Below, piece by piece: positions 41,221 to 50,759 of a DNA stretch of 64,000 bases. The DNA is from GCA-2746235 sp049609225 (lineage in GTDB: Bacteria; Planctomycetota; UBA1135), in the NCBI GenBank assembly GCA_049609225.1, contig JBMYYH010000002.1, forward strand, positions 1 to 64,000, written 5' to 3'. The notes under the pieces were generated by a model. The model saw nothing but the letters and a program-made list of their open reading frames with translations, was not told the origin of the DNA and did not search any database. The translations under genes were made by a program, and so were the position numbers. The stretch's first letter is position 1, and each line of letters opens with the position of its first letter.

Positions 41221-43832
41221 AAAGCTTTCTCCGAACGCTCGTCGGCGTGCTTGAGGATGCTCTTCGGAATCTCGACAGAGAAGACTTGCGGCGAGGTGCG
41301 ATCCAGAATGTCGATGAGGTGATCCCCGCCTGGCAATGCCCAGCTCTGTGAGCCATTCCGAACCGAACGGTCGAGGGTGAACTGCACCTTGTAGGTGCCT
41401 GGTGCATGCACCGTCCCTTTGAGAAGCTCGCGGCCGGAATCCGTTTGGCCATCATTGCGGCCATGGAATGAGGCTTGCTCGCCGTCTTCGGTGAGCAACT
41501 GCATGCGACCGGAAACTGCGAATCCTTCGGGCAACATGGAACCATTGGTTAGCTGGAGGTGAATCGGAATGCCTTCTACCAGCGTGACGGTCGTCTCGGA
41601 GCTAACGTCCTTGAGTTCCTGGGGGCGATAACCATTGGCGGAAACGTAGATGTCCAGAGCGGTACCGGTGGTCAGAATCTGCACAGGGTTCTCTTCACTG
41701 GAGCGCCCCCAAGATTGATCGATTTGGCGCACGGTCGGGTGGCTGACGAGGTTGCCAAGGCTATCTACGACACGAATGTTGAAGGCGGTGAGGCGGCCGC
41801 GGAGATCAATATCGCCGAGGTCATGCAGCGTGCCATTGGCCGAGCTGAGTTGTATGGCATCCAGTGAGAAGAGTTCTTCATTGGAGCGAGTGGAGATCAA
41901 TGCAATGCGTGCAGACCCCTCTCGGCGATGCTCAAAGGAGAACTTTCCGGTGCTACCGAGTTCTGTTCTGTTCGATTCTTCCGTATCTGGATCGTCCTTA
42001 CTCGCCTGCCAAATCGTGACCTTGAGTTGCTTTGGATCAATGCCCTCATCGAAAAGGAAACGCCCTTCGAGTTTCACGGCTTGCTTCAAACTCAACTGCA
42101 CGCCTGTTGCACCAAGGGAGATTTCCTTTTCAGACTGCAAGTACTCGTCGTGGCGGGCGGCAACACGATAGACCGCATCCTTGACATGACCGCGAATTTC
42201 AAAGGTGCCATCCTTGGCGGTTTCTTCGCGCAGGTCCCAATGCCCATTCCACCACTTATGCTCTTTGTTCTCGCCATAGTAGGTGGCTTCTTCAAGAATG
42301 ACCTTGGCCTTGGCTAATGGCTGCCCCTGAGGATCAAACACCATGCCTTCGGCCAGCAATGGCGGCACGATGACCACCAAATCGCCGAGATCATGCACAC
42401 CAGGATCGTAATTGCGGCTGAGATCCACCATCACCGAACGTTTCGGCTTCCGCTTTGTCTTGCGCATCGTGACGGTGAGTTCGCGCGTGCCACCATCCTC
42501 AAACTTTTCCTCAAGGACCATGCGGAAGCGACCTTCCTCATCGGTATGGATGCTTGCATTGTGGCTCGAAGTGCTGCCGCCATTCTTCACCATCAGCCGG
42601 CTCTTCAGTGTCAAGTTAGCCCCAGCCATGCCCTCCTCATTGAGAATGCGGCCAATCACGATGGGGCGATCAATCGCCGGTGCCACGGAAAGGCTGACAC
42701 GTTCTCCGATCTTGCTTGGGCCGAAGTCGTCCACATGCGCGCGTTGTTCCTGATCGCGTGAGACTGCAGTAGCGCGAAGCTTGGTACCGGGCTGTACCAA
42801 GGGGAACATGGCGACACCTTGGTTGGTCGAGCCGGTGATATGTGGATGCGGATCCATCCAATAGTTGAGCGGCTCCTCAAAGTCCTGTTGGAATTCTTCA
42901 TCTTTGAGGATGGCAAGGTCGACCACATAGGAATCCGTGACGAGGTTTCCGGTTTCGTCGTAGACCTTGACCTCGACTTGCCCAACCTGCGGCATGATGA
43001 GCACTGGAGCTTCCTCCGGCATCTCCTTAAGGTCCACCGGGTGTTGAATCGGATCGTCGGTAAGGGCGAGAAGCGCCACAAACATTTCATCGTCGCCAAG
43101 TTCGACCTTCAGCAGATCAAAGATCTTGAGGTTGGCAAGGCCTTCCGCGTTGGTGTAGGCCTGAATGAGGTCTTGGGTAAAGCCGCTATTGGCCATGCGC
43201 AAGGCAACCGGCGCACCTTTCACGGGGAGTCCACGTTCATCCACCACCTTGACCGGCAGCAACTCCACAGGGTTGAGGCGCAGGAAAACCTCATCCTCAT
43301 CTGTATCGACGTCGAAGGCGAAGTTGAAGTGGGTGGGGGTGCGTCCGGCGATGAGTAGATCATCAAGCGGATGCGGGATGACGACTTGCCCGTTCTTGTC
43401 GGTGCGATAGGTCACACCGAGTTTGAGGAACAAATGTTCAAAGTCTGGTCGACTTTGGATCTCGACCTCGAGTAACTTCATATTGGTCATGCCGGTGTCG
43501 ATCACCATGACGTCGGCCAAAGGCAAGGGTTCGCTGGTGGTGCCGTCGACGACCGAAATCAGAATGCCTTCTTCTACAGCCTTGGCGTATTGCACTTGCG
43601 GGCCGGATTTCGGCAAGACCAACTCCGTACGCTCGACAGTTCCGGTGGTATGGTCCGCCTGCGTGCGATCGATAGAAGGAGCAATCTCAGGCGCCGCATC
43701 GATGGTCTCCTCGACTTGCGGCGGCTGGACCGGGTCGACGGTTTCAGGAGTATCGGCCGGAGGCTGCAGGAACAAGAATAGTCCGACACCAAGCAGCAGG
43801 ACGACAGCGAATGGAAGCCAAATGCGGGGCAT
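41217..43832 (-). CDS. Membrane-anchored carboxypeptidase-regulatory-like repeat protein
   Basis: An 871-residue protein with one N-terminal membrane segment (IWLPFAVVLLLGVGLFLFL), a Pro/Glu-rich linker and at least six beta-sandwich modules. Examples are LLPVKVVDERGLPVKGAPV, VEVKVYDETGNLV, IGRILNEEGMAGANLTL, AEGMVFDPQGQPLAKAKV and FNIRVVDSLGNLVSHPTV. It has no enzyme motif. It follows a paralogue (43842-45776) by 9 bases, but its own TAGACT box overlaps that gene's stop codon. Its first seven residues match a frameshifted remnant at 45793-45940. A structural or ligand-binding envelope role is likely. Confidence 0.82.
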   Translation of the reverse strand: MPRIWLPFAVVLLLGVGLFLFLQPPADTPETVDPVQPPQVEETIDAAPEIAPSIDRTQADHTTGTVERTELVLPKSGPQVQYAKAVEEGILISVVDGTTSEPLPLADVMVIDTGMTNMKLLEVEIQSRPDFEHLFLKLGVTYRTDKNGQVVIPHPLDDLLIAGRTPTHFNFAFDVDTDEDEVFLRLNPVELLPVKVVDERGLPVKGAPVALRMANSGFTQDLIQAYTNAEGLANLKIFDLLKVELGDDEMFVALLALTDDPIQHPVDLKEMPEEAPVLIMPQVGQVEVKVYDETGNLVTDSYVVDLAILKDEEFQQDFEEPLNYWMDPHPHITGSTNQGVAMFPLVQPGTKLRATAVSRDQEQRAHVDDFGPSKIGERVSLSVAPAIDRPIVIGRILNEEGMAGANLTLKSRLMVKNGGSTSSHNASIHTDEEGRFRMVLEEKFEDGGTRELTVTMRKTKRKPKRSVMVDLSRNYDPGVHDLGDLVVIVPPLLAEGMVFDPQGQPLAKAKVILEEATYYGENKEHKWWNGHWDLREETAKDGTFEIRGHVKDAVYRVAARHDEYLQSEKEISLGATGVQLSLKQAVKLEGRFLFDEGIDPKQLKVTIWQASKDDPDTEESNRTELGSTGKFSFEHRREGSARIALISTRSNEELFSLDAIQLSSANGTLHDLGDIDLRGRLTAFNIRVVDSLGNLVSHPTVRQIDQSWGRSSEENPVQILTTGTALDIYVSANGYRPQELKDVSSETTVTLVEGIPIHLQLTNGSMLPEGFAVSGRMQLLTEDGEQASFHGRNDGQTDSGRELLKGTVHAPGTYKVQFTLDRSVRNGSQSWALPGGDHLIDILDRTSPQVFSVEIPKSILKHADERSEKAF

Positions 43833-43844
43833 CCTGCGAGTCTA
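43833..43844 (-). promoter_or_regulatory. Leaderless-type -10 box TAGACT overlapping the upstream stop codon
   Basis: TAGACT at 43839-43844 (minus strand) ends 6 bases before the ATG at 43832. Its first three bases are the TAG stop codon of the preceding gene. Confidence 0.6.
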
Positions 43845-45776
43845 ACCGCCGGATGTCGATTCGGCGCGGTGGAGGGCGTCGCGCCAGTCATCGGCGGTGA
43901 TAGGCACCGCAAAAGACTTGGGATCATCTGGATCGATATGGATGGGAATGCTGGAGGACCCGTTGGCGAAAACGGGAAAAGGACCACCAAGGCCTGGAAC
44001 TTTCAACAGGGGATTGAGGAAAAGGTGTACGGAATAGGTTCCAGCTTCTGGAATACGAACTCCTCCAATGCGAAGGACATCCACGATGGGATAGACCTGG
44101 CCAGAAGGATCTCCGGAGCGGGTCAAATATCCCCTGGGCATGAGGTCCTTGAAACGTCGTTCCTCCTCCACTGTTTGGAAATTCGGCAGGCCGAGGTTCA
44201 GGGGCACTGGAATGCCCTCTTCGAATTCCACGATTTGATCTTCCGCAAGATCATCGAGAAGGATGGCGACGTGTCCAGGAGTATGCGCGAGGAAAGTTTT
44301 GGTCGAGCCAGGCATGACGACGCTGCCTTCATACTGGAACTTTCCACGGAGCTCCATGCCTTTTGTTTCGTAGATCTGCGCCGAACGGACTGGATTGCCC
44401 GCGGCCGTGACGAAACGAAGATGAATGGAACGAATCTTTGCTTGGATGTCGAGTAAGCCCCAGTCCTGCACGGTGGTTGCTGGGCTCTCGCGGTCGAAGA
44501 AGAAGGTCGCAAGAATGGTCCTCGTCGCTTTGTCTACGATGTCCACGCGATAACTCTCTCCACTCAGACCACGAATGCGGAAGAGTCCACCGGGAGTAGT
44601 TTCCACGAAGGTGCGTTTGCGTGGGAGATCCCTGGCACTAATGCCGACCTGGATCAAGCTTGCATCAAGGCCTTCCGGCAGGAAGACTCTTCCTTCTGCA
44701 GACCAGGTGGAGCCGAGGACAACCGGTGTTTCCAATCCCTCCGGCGCGACGGACACGCTGGTTTTTTTGAACTGATCTTTCTGCGCCAGGACAAAACGGA
44801 ATCGTTCCTCTGCCGGCGCATATAGTTGGTAGCGTCCATTTCGATCGGACTTGGTGTAGAACTTACTTTGGAAGGCCTCCGGAGAATTGCCATCGACGCT
44901 AGGCCAAACGACAGCGCCCGCTACCGGTTTCCCGGAACTCTCCGTGACCAATCCTTGGGCCAAGAGTGGCATCGGAACAGCAACCAAATCGCCAAACTCG
45001 CGTACTTCAGGCTGAAAGGGAGGATCCAGTGGGATGGAAAAGCTAAGCCCACGTTGGCCTGGACTGGTCTTTGAATACAGCTTGATCGTCATCGGATCCT
45101 TCTTGTCCGCCGGAGCGGGCAACCAGAGATGCCCATCCTTGTCCGTTTCGGCGGCTACCGTGGTTGATTCGTTTAGCGGGCCACCATCTTGATGGATCCT
45201 TGTGATGCAGTGAAAGGATTTCAGAGGGATTGGTTTTCCCGCTTGGTCCACCACCCTGCACTTGGCGACGAAATCCTTAGTGAGCATGGTGACGTTTAGA
45301 ACCGTGGGAGTGCTGGCATCCATGGGGGAGTGGCCGATGGCTTCCGCCCTGGGACTGACACCTTGCGAAATTGCATGGACCTCGAACTTTTGATTGAAAC
45401 CAACTTCCGGGAAGACGCCATAGCCGCCAACGGCATCCACCCTAAAGAAGATTTCCTCGTCGTTATGCACTGGCTGTAGCTTCGTGAGGTGGACGGTGGT
45501 GGGGCGCCCCCAAGCTACACCTGGCACAGCCTCCAACTTGACGATGACCATGCCTTTCGTCATATCAAGCTCTGGTGTTTCTATCTCACCCTTCAGAGCC
45601 GTGCGTTCCACCTCGGTAAATTCCGTCGGCATGGAAGGGGTTGGTTCCTCTATTGCCACGGAGGAAGCTTCCTCAACCTGATCCAACCAGGGAGTTTCAT
45701 CCTCGCCATCAGCCAGCAGCATGATGAAGCCTAGGCCAAATAGGATCGCCCCAAGGATCAACGCGATACGAGACAT
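43842..45776 (-). CDS. Membrane-anchored carboxypeptidase-regulatory-like repeat protein
   Basis: A 644-residue paralogue of the protein encoded just downstream. An N-terminal membrane segment (ALILGAILFGLGFIMLLA) and acidic linker are followed by modules such as AKCRVVDQAGKPIPLKSF, AQGLVTESSGKPVAGAVVW, SAEGRVFLPEGLDASL and IHLRFVTAAGNPVRSAQI. No catalytic residues are recognised. Tandem placement with 41217-43832 and with the remnant at 45793-45940 suggests local duplication. The start is supported by a TAGAAT box 6 bases upstream. Confidence 0.82.
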   Translation of the reverse strand: MSRIALILGAILFGLGFIMLLADGEDETPWLDQVEEASSVAIEEPTPSMPTEFTEVERTALKGEIETPELDMTKGMVIVKLEAVPGVAWGRPTTVHLTKLQPVHNDEEIFFRVDAVGGYGVFPEVGFNQKFEVHAISQGVSPRAEAIGHSPMDASTPTVLNVTMLTKDFVAKCRVVDQAGKPIPLKSFHCITRIHQDGGPLNESTTVAAETDKDGHLWLPAPADKKDPMTIKLYSKTSPGQRGLSFSIPLDPPFQPEVREFGDLVAVPMPLLAQGLVTESSGKPVAGAVVWPSVDGNSPEAFQSKFYTKSDRNGRYQLYAPAEERFRFVLAQKDQFKKTSVSVAPEGLETPVVLGSTWSAEGRVFLPEGLDASLIQVGISARDLPRKRTFVETTPGGLFRIRGLSGESYRVDIVDKATRTILATFFFDRESPATTVQDWGLLDIQAKIRSIHLRFVTAAGNPVRSAQIYETKGMELRGKFQYEGSVVMPGSTKTFLAHTPGHVAILLDDLAEDQIVEFEEGIPVPLNLGLPNFQTVEEERRFKDLMPRGYLTRSGDPSGQVYPIVDVLRIGGVRIPEAGTYSVHLFLNPLLKVPGLGGPFPVFANGSSSIPIHIDPDDPKSFAVPITADDWRDALHRAESTSGG

Positions 45777-45788
45777 GATGCGATTCTA
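45777..45788 (-). promoter_or_regulatory. Leaderless-type -10 box TAGAAT
   Basis: TAGAAT at 45783-45788 (minus strand) ends 6 bases before the ATG at 45776. Confidence 0.6.
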
Positions 45789-45792
45789 GCGC

Positions 45793-45940
45793 CTAACGCT
45801 CAAGTACGATGACTTGGTCTTCTGTGGGATTGGAGACGGTTTGCATATCCGTGGTCTGCTTACTCACGACAAGGTCCGGTGCATCAAATCCCCGCACTTG
45901 CGATGAGCAGAATCAACCAGGGCAACCAAATACGGGGCAT
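45793..45940 (-). pseudogene. Short frameshifted remnant of a carboxypeptidase-regulatory-like paralogue
   Basis: From an ATG at 45940 the frame reads MPRIWLPWLILLIASAGI and stops at 45884. The first seven residues are identical to those of the protein starting at 43832 (MPRIWLP), and the rest is likewise a membrane anchor. If one G of the GGGG run near 45888-45891 is dropped, the frame continues as GFDAPDLVVSKQTTDMQT to a stop at 45793, giving about 48 residues. It also keeps a TAAACT box 6 bases before the ATG. It is either a decayed and truncated copy or a real short protein hit by a base error. It fills most of the 216-base gap before the sigma factor gene, which otherwise holds only promoter-like sequence. 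Confidence 0.6.
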
Positions 45941-45952
45941 GCGCTTAGTTTA
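45941..45952 (-). promoter_or_regulatory. Leaderless-type -10 box TAAACT of the remnant gene
   Basis: TAAACT at 45947-45952 (minus strand) ends 6 bases before the remnant's ATG, so the promoter layout is kept although the coding part is broken. Confidence 0.55.
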
Positions 45953-45993
45953 GCTAGACTCGGGAAGGTCGTTACAACCCGCGGCCGCACCTC

Positions 45994-46752
45994 ATGTCCA
46001 CCCCACGCCTCACGGACATCCTGCCCGATCTCCAGACCTTTGCTGCACAGCGGCTTGGTCCGGCTTCGTTGGAAGTGGTGGGCGATCCAGCGACGCAGGC
46101 ACGGTTATTGGGTCGTCTGCGCACCGGCGCGGCAGCGGAAGACGCCCTGCTCGCACTCATCCATCGTCTCGCCGCCGACCATGCCGAACTTGCCGCCGAG
46201 TTCGTGCAGTTCTTTTTCGAAGACTTACATCGTCTCGGCCACGGACGTGTGCGCATCGGCCTACGTCGCTTTATTGAAACGGGTGATCTCGTGCAATCGG
46301 TCGTGGGCGATCTATGGCCGCAGATGTTCGACCTCGAGTTCCGCACACGCGACGCTTTCCTTGCACTGCTCGCTGCCCGCGTGCGATGGAAAGCCAATGA
46401 TCGCGCTCGGTCCTTCGATGCGGGACGTCGTCGTGAGGACCGACGCCGGGATATTCCCCATGCAAAATGCTCTTCCGCATCTGCCGAAGACACCGTTTGG
46501 GAGCCGGAAGATCCCGGTGCTGGCCCTGCAACGGAACTGGTTTCGCGAGAAGAATACGAAGCCATGGTTCTTGCCTTGCAGCGTCTTCCCGAACGCGCAC
46601 GCAGGTTGTTGCGGGCGCATCTTGCTGGTGAAGATTGGGCAACCATTGCCGCACGCGAAGACTTGCAGCCGGAGTCTGCGCGGAAAGCAGTGCAACGCGC
46701 GCTTGCCGCTGCCCGCGATTGGTGGCGTCGCCATCAGGAGGACACGGCATGA
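45994..46752 (+). CDS. ECF-type RNA polymerase sigma factor
   Basis: A 252-residue sigma-70-family protein. A region-2-like stretch (ETGDLVQSVVGDLWPQMFDL, then LLAARVRWKANDRARSFD) is followed by a variable acidic linker. Region 4 contains a helix-turn-helix (LPERARRLLRAHLAGEDWAT, then REDLQPESARKAVQRAL). An N-terminal extension of about 70 residues precedes region 2. It overlaps the Ser/Thr kinase by ATGA, the arrangement known for ECF/kinase pairs in Planctomycetota and relatives, where the kinase probably controls the sigma factor. No anti-sigma gene is seen. Confidence 0.88.
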   Translation: MSTPRLTDILPDLQTFAAQRLGPASLEVVGDPATQARLLGRLRTGAAAEDALLALIHRLAADHAELAAEFVQFFFEDLHRLGHGRVRIGLRRFIETGDLVQSVVGDLWPQMFDLEFRTRDAFLALLAARVRWKANDRARSFDAGRRREDRRRDIPHAKCSSASAEDTVWEPEDPGAGPATELVSREEYEAMVLALQRLPERARRLLRAHLAGEDWATIAAREDLQPESARKAVQRALAAARDWWRRHQEDTA

Positions 46753-49073
46753 ATGCATCTCCTGATTACCAAGCGCGTGCGGAAGCCTTGTTCCAGGAGT
46801 TTCTGGATCAAGAAGCCCAGGGGAGCGATGCTGAGACTTTCCTCGCCCTGCAAAAAACCGCCGCGAGTGTTCCGGCGGAAGTCTTCGCCTTGCTCGAAAC
46901 CATCCTCGAGGATTATCACGCCTTGCGAGAAGGCCGAGCGAGCACCAGTGACAGCCGTCCCATCACCGGACCGCAAGCTGGGGAACATCTCGACGACTAT
47001 GAACTCCTAAAACCCCTTGGCCGCGGCGGCATGGGCATCGTTTGGGAAGCGCGGCAACGTTCGCTCGACCGTCGCGTGGCCGTCAAGGTCCTGCATGCGC
47101 ACCTGGGCATCTCCGGACGCTTCCTCGAACGCTTCCAACGCGAAGCTCAAGCCGGCGGACGTCTGCAGCACAGCGGCATCGTTGCCGTGCATGGCGTGGG
47201 AGAATCGGAGGGAACGCACTTCATCGTGCAGGAACTCATCGCCGACGGCATCAGTCTCGAAACTTGGTTGCAGGAGCAAGCTCAGCGTCAGGATTTGCCG
47301 CGGCGTGATTATCGTCAACTGGCGCAATGGACTCTGGAGATTGCCGAAGCACTTGCCGCCGCGCATGAAGCAGGGGTGATCCACCGGGACTTGAAGCCTG
47401 GCAACATCTTGCTGCAAGATGGCCATCCCAAGCTCGCAGACTTCGGACTCGCCTCGCTCAGTGAAGAGGCTTCCATTTCCTTGACCGGCGAAGTCTTGGG
47501 CACACCTTATGCCATGAGCCCGGAGCAAACCCGCCCTGGTGGGGAAGTCGGACCACTCAGTGACCTCTTTAGCCTCGGCGTCACCCTCTATCGCCTGCTC
47601 ACTTTCACCCAACCCTTCCAAGGCGATACTCGCGAGCAAGTTCTAGAAGCGATTCGTCATCACGAGCCCATCGACCCTCGACGTCTGCGCAACCGCATTC
47701 CAAAGGAGCTCGCCATTCTTTGTTTGAAGTTGCTCGAGAAACATCCGGAACACCGGTATGCCCATGCCGAAGCGGTGGCGGAAGATTTACGTCGTTTTCT
47801 CGACGGACGCCCCATTCTTGCACGCCCTCCCAATGCTCTTGCGCGTAGTTGGAAATGGATCCGCCGCAATCCGACGCCGTCCGCGGCTTTCGGAGTCGCG
47901 GTTGCAGCCCTCGCCATCATTTCGTGGTTCTTCCTCGACGCCCAGCAGGCACGCGAAGATGCCGAAAACGCACTCGGCCTTGCGGAAGATCGCCAGAAGG
48001 TGGCGGATGCGATTGAAGGCTTCCTCATTGGCCTATTCGCCGACGCCGGCCCTGGCGGTGGGGCAAATGCAGACACCCCAGCCGGAGTTTTGCTGCAACG
48101 AGGCAGTGACCGTCTCCAGCAAGATGAATCCCAGGATCCTATGGTGCGTGCTGGATTGTTGATGGCCTTGGGCCAAGTGAATAAAACCCTCGCCAACCAT
48201 GATTTGGCGGAAGAGCAGTTGCGGGAAGCGCTCGCATTGCATGAGAAGCATCTCTTGCAGCTCGATCAACGCACTTTGAAGGCGCGCAATCAACTTGGCT
48301 TACTGTTATTGCAGCGTGCTCGTTTTGCTGAAGCCGAGGAAATGTTGGCTTTCGCGCAGGAAGGCCATGATGCGCTGTACGGCCCCAATTCTGCAGAGGC
48401 TCTCGAAAATCAGGGCAATCTCGCTTATGCCTACATTATGCAGGGAGACCTCGACCGCGCCGCACCGGCACTGGAGGCCTCCCTACGCGGAACCACTCTG
48501 CGCTGGGGCGAAGATCACTTTCATGCTTGGTCAGCGCGCAACAACTTGGCTTCTTTGCAGATGCGTCGTGGGGATTATGAAGCGGCGGAACCGATCTTTG
48601 AATCCGTGGTCGCGCATCGCATGACAACTTTGGGTGCCCACGAACCTGCAACTTTAAGCGCCTTAAGTAACTTGGCGCAGACGGAGCAAGAGTTGCATCA
48701 ATGGGAAGATGCGGAACAACATCTGCAGTTACTGCTCGAGGGTTGTCTGCTGACTTTTGGCGAGGAGCATCCGACCACAGCCTCGGCGCAACGAGATTAC
48801 GGAGCCTTGTGCTTGAAACGAGATCGGCCACGGGAGGCCTTGGAGCTATATCGCGCTTCCGAACGCACGGCTCGCGCGAAGTTGCGCGTTGGACATCCAT
48901 CGATTCTGAAAGCAGCCGAAGGACACATCCGTAGTTTGCTGGCTTTGAATCGCGCAGAAGAAGCCTTGCCGTTGGCGCAACAGTTGGTTCAGGATGCGGA
49001 GGAAACGGGCAGTCGAGAGAAGCGTTGCCGTGCCTTGCTGAAGGAAGTCGAAGATTTGTTGTCCCAGTCTTGA
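46749..49073 (+). CDS. Membrane Ser/Thr protein kinase with TPR sensor region
   Basis: A 774-residue kinase. A short N-terminal helical region (to about 80) precedes the catalytic domain. That domain has glycine loop LGRGGMGIVWEA, VAVKVL lysine, HRDLKPGN with D214, DFG in LADFGLASL, and SPEQ. One membrane segment follows (PSAAFGVAVAALAIISWFFL, near residue 380), then about ten tetratricopeptide repeats to the C-terminus. The kinase should face the cytoplasm with TPRs outside. The ATGA overlap with the sigma factor fixes the start at 46749. I infer that it phosphorylates or otherwise gates that sigma factor. Confidence 0.94.
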   Translation: MNASPDYQARAEALFQEFLDQEAQGSDAETFLALQKTAASVPAEVFALLETILEDYHALREGRASTSDSRPITGPQAGEHLDDYELLKPLGRGGMGIVWEARQRSLDRRVAVKVLHAHLGISGRFLERFQREAQAGGRLQHSGIVAVHGVGESEGTHFIVQELIADGISLETWLQEQAQRQDLPRRDYRQLAQWTLEIAEALAAAHEAGVIHRDLKPGNILLQDGHPKLADFGLASLSEEASISLTGEVLGTPYAMSPEQTRPGGEVGPLSDLFSLGVTLYRLLTFTQPFQGDTREQVLEAIRHHEPIDPRRLRNRIPKELAILCLKLLEKHPEHRYAHAEAVAEDLRRFLDGRPILARPPNALARSWKWIRRNPTPSAAFGVAVAALAIISWFFLDAQQAREDAENALGLAEDRQKVADAIEGFLIGLFADAGPGGGANADTPAGVLLQRGSDRLQQDESQDPMVRAGLLMALGQVNKTLANHDLAEEQLREALALHEKHLLQLDQRTLKARNQLGLLLLQRARFAEAEEMLAFAQEGHDALYGPNSAEALENQGNLAYAYIMQGDLDRAAPALEASLRGTTLRWGEDHFHAWSARNNLASLQMRRGDYEAAEPIFESVVAHRMTTLGAHEPATLSALSNLAQTEQELHQWEDAEQHLQLLLEGCLLTFGEEHPTTASAQRDYGALCLKRDRPREALELYRASERTARAKLRVGHPSILKAAEGHIRSLLALNRAEEALPLAQQLVQDAEETGSREKRCRALLKEVEDLLSQS

Positions 49074-49114
49074 GGAAAGCACTCTGCCAAGGGGAGCCCC
49101 AACCCCAAAGCATC

Positions 49115-50755
49115 ATGAAACAGCTCCTCAAACCAATCCTTCTGGCCGTAAGTGCCATCTTCATAACGAGTTCCGCCACTGCGCAGGACTACACCGCCAT
49201 CAGTAAGAGCACCACCGGCCTGGTCGCCGATGACCACTGTGGAGAAGCGCGGATGTCTGGCGATGGCCGTTATGTGGCTTTCACAAGTAAGGCCTCAAAT
49301 CTCACCGTGGCGGGATCCACGAACGGTTTTTACGACATTTACCTGCGCGACACCGTGCTCGAAACGACCGAGCGCATCAGTCTCGCAATCGGCGGCGTCG
49401 AGCCCAATGGCGATAGTCGTTGGCCTGAAATCACCGAGAGTGGTAGCCACATCTTGTTCAGCAGCACTGCAACCAATCTTGTTGGCGGCGATACCAACGG
49501 CTCTGGCGACCTCTTCCTCTACACCGTTGCCACCGGCGCAACCGAACGCGTCAACCTAACATATCTTGGGCTCGAAGCGGGCGCAGGCGTGCAGATGGAT
49601 ACCCGCCGTTACGACCTTTCCGATGACGGGCGTTTCATCGTCTTCACTTCGACCTCGGATGATTACGTGACAATCATGACGAGTAATGCCACACGCAACG
49701 TGTTCCTGCGCGATCGCCTTTCTGGAACCACCACCTTGGTGAGTTATGTCCTGGGAGATAGCGGCAGCGCTGGTGGTTATGCACCCACCATCGATGGTGA
49801 CGGCAGCCACATCGCCTTCACCAGTGGTTATTACCTGATGGTCCCAGAAGACACCGATTCCAATGACGACGTCTTCCTTTACACCGTCAGCACCGGGGTC
49901 GTCAGCTTGATTAGTGTGGCAGTGGGAGGCTCTTCCGGTAGTAGCCCCGGACATTCGAAGAACCCTCGCTTCAGCCCGGATGGACGATTCGTAGTCTTTG
50001 AAAGTACCAGTGCCGACCTGGCCATGGAAGACACCAATCCCTATAGCGACATCTTCCTGCGCGACCTGACTCTAAGTACGACGGAGATGATCAGCCTCAA
50101 CAGCGCAGGCGCGGTGGGTCCTTATGAGACCGCACAGAACGCTGACCTTTCCGCCGACGGACGCTACATCGTGTTTAGCGGAACCAGTAAATCGCAAGCG
50201 CCAACCCCCATCCTTAGCCAAAACAGTTATCTGCGCGATCGCACTGCGGCTACGACCACTTTGATCAATGCTCCACGCTGGTGGTTCGCCATCGTCATGC
50301 GAGGCGGCACCGCGCCGCAGATCACCGACGCCGGCGATGCCGTGATTATGCTGGATCCATCAGCCGGAACTTCTGAGGAAGGTTCCAGCATCTACGCCCA
50401 GGTGAACCATCGCAAAATCGAGGCGGGTGTTGGCACCATGTCGTGCCTCAGCGGCGGTAGCGGCTTGGTCGGTGGCACCATGTATGTCACGGGTTACGAC
50501 GGCCCAGCCTCGGCACCGTTCTACATCGTCTACAGTCCCAATATGTCGGGTCTTAGTTACGCCGGTCATAGCTTCGACGTTGGAGCACCAGCGACCATCC
50601 TCGGTTCCGGCACCACCGACGCCGATGGCAACCTCACTTGGACTTCACCAATTATCCCAGCGTCTGCATCCGGCAAAGTGATCTACATCGAGATCGCCGC
50701 CACCGACGCCGGGATTTGGTACGACTCCAATCCAGTGCGTTTCGAGGTGCTCTAA
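49115..50755 (+). CDS. Secreted TolB/PD40-like beta-propeller protein
   Basis: A 546-residue exported protein with a signal peptide ending SSATAQ. Repeated blades have the pattern SGDGRYVAFTSKASNL, LSDDGRFIVFTSTSDD, FSPDGRFVVFESTSADL and LSADGRYIVFSGTS, each followed by D-x-F-L-R-D. These are PD40/WD40-like TolB blades, probably six to eight. The last 100 residues form a separate beta domain. It lies 41 bases after the kinase with no promoter box, so it may belong to the sigma/kinase operon as an extracytoplasmic partner or target. Exact function is unknown. Confidence 0.83.
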   Translation: MKQLLKPILLAVSAIFITSSATAQDYTAISKSTTGLVADDHCGEARMSGDGRYVAFTSKASNLTVAGSTNGFYDIYLRDTVLETTERISLAIGGVEPNGDSRWPEITESGSHILFSSTATNLVGGDTNGSGDLFLYTVATGATERVNLTYLGLEAGAGVQMDTRRYDLSDDGRFIVFTSTSDDYVTIMTSNATRNVFLRDRLSGTTTLVSYVLGDSGSAGGYAPTIDGDGSHIAFTSGYYLMVPEDTDSNDDVFLYTVSTGVVSLISVAVGGSSGSSPGHSKNPRFSPDGRFVVFESTSADLAMEDTNPYSDIFLRDLTLSTTEMISLNSAGAVGPYETAQNADLSADGRYIVFSGTSKSQAPTPILSQNSYLRDRTAATTTLINAPRWWFAIVMRGGTAPQITDAGDAVIMLDPSAGTSEEGSSIYAQVNHRKIEAGVGTMSCLSGGSGLVGGTMYVTGYDGPASAPFYIVYSPNMSGLSYAGHSFDVGAPATILGSGTTDADGNLTWTSPIIPASASGKVIYIEIAATDAGIWYDSNPVRFEVL

Positions 50756-50759
50756 AACC

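Noticed and set aside
45809..46765. A 318-codon plus-strand frame overlapping the sigma factor in another frame
   Set aside because: The sigma-factor frame has region 2 and 4 features and couples to the kinase; the other frame reads as arginine-, serine- and cysteine-rich noise.
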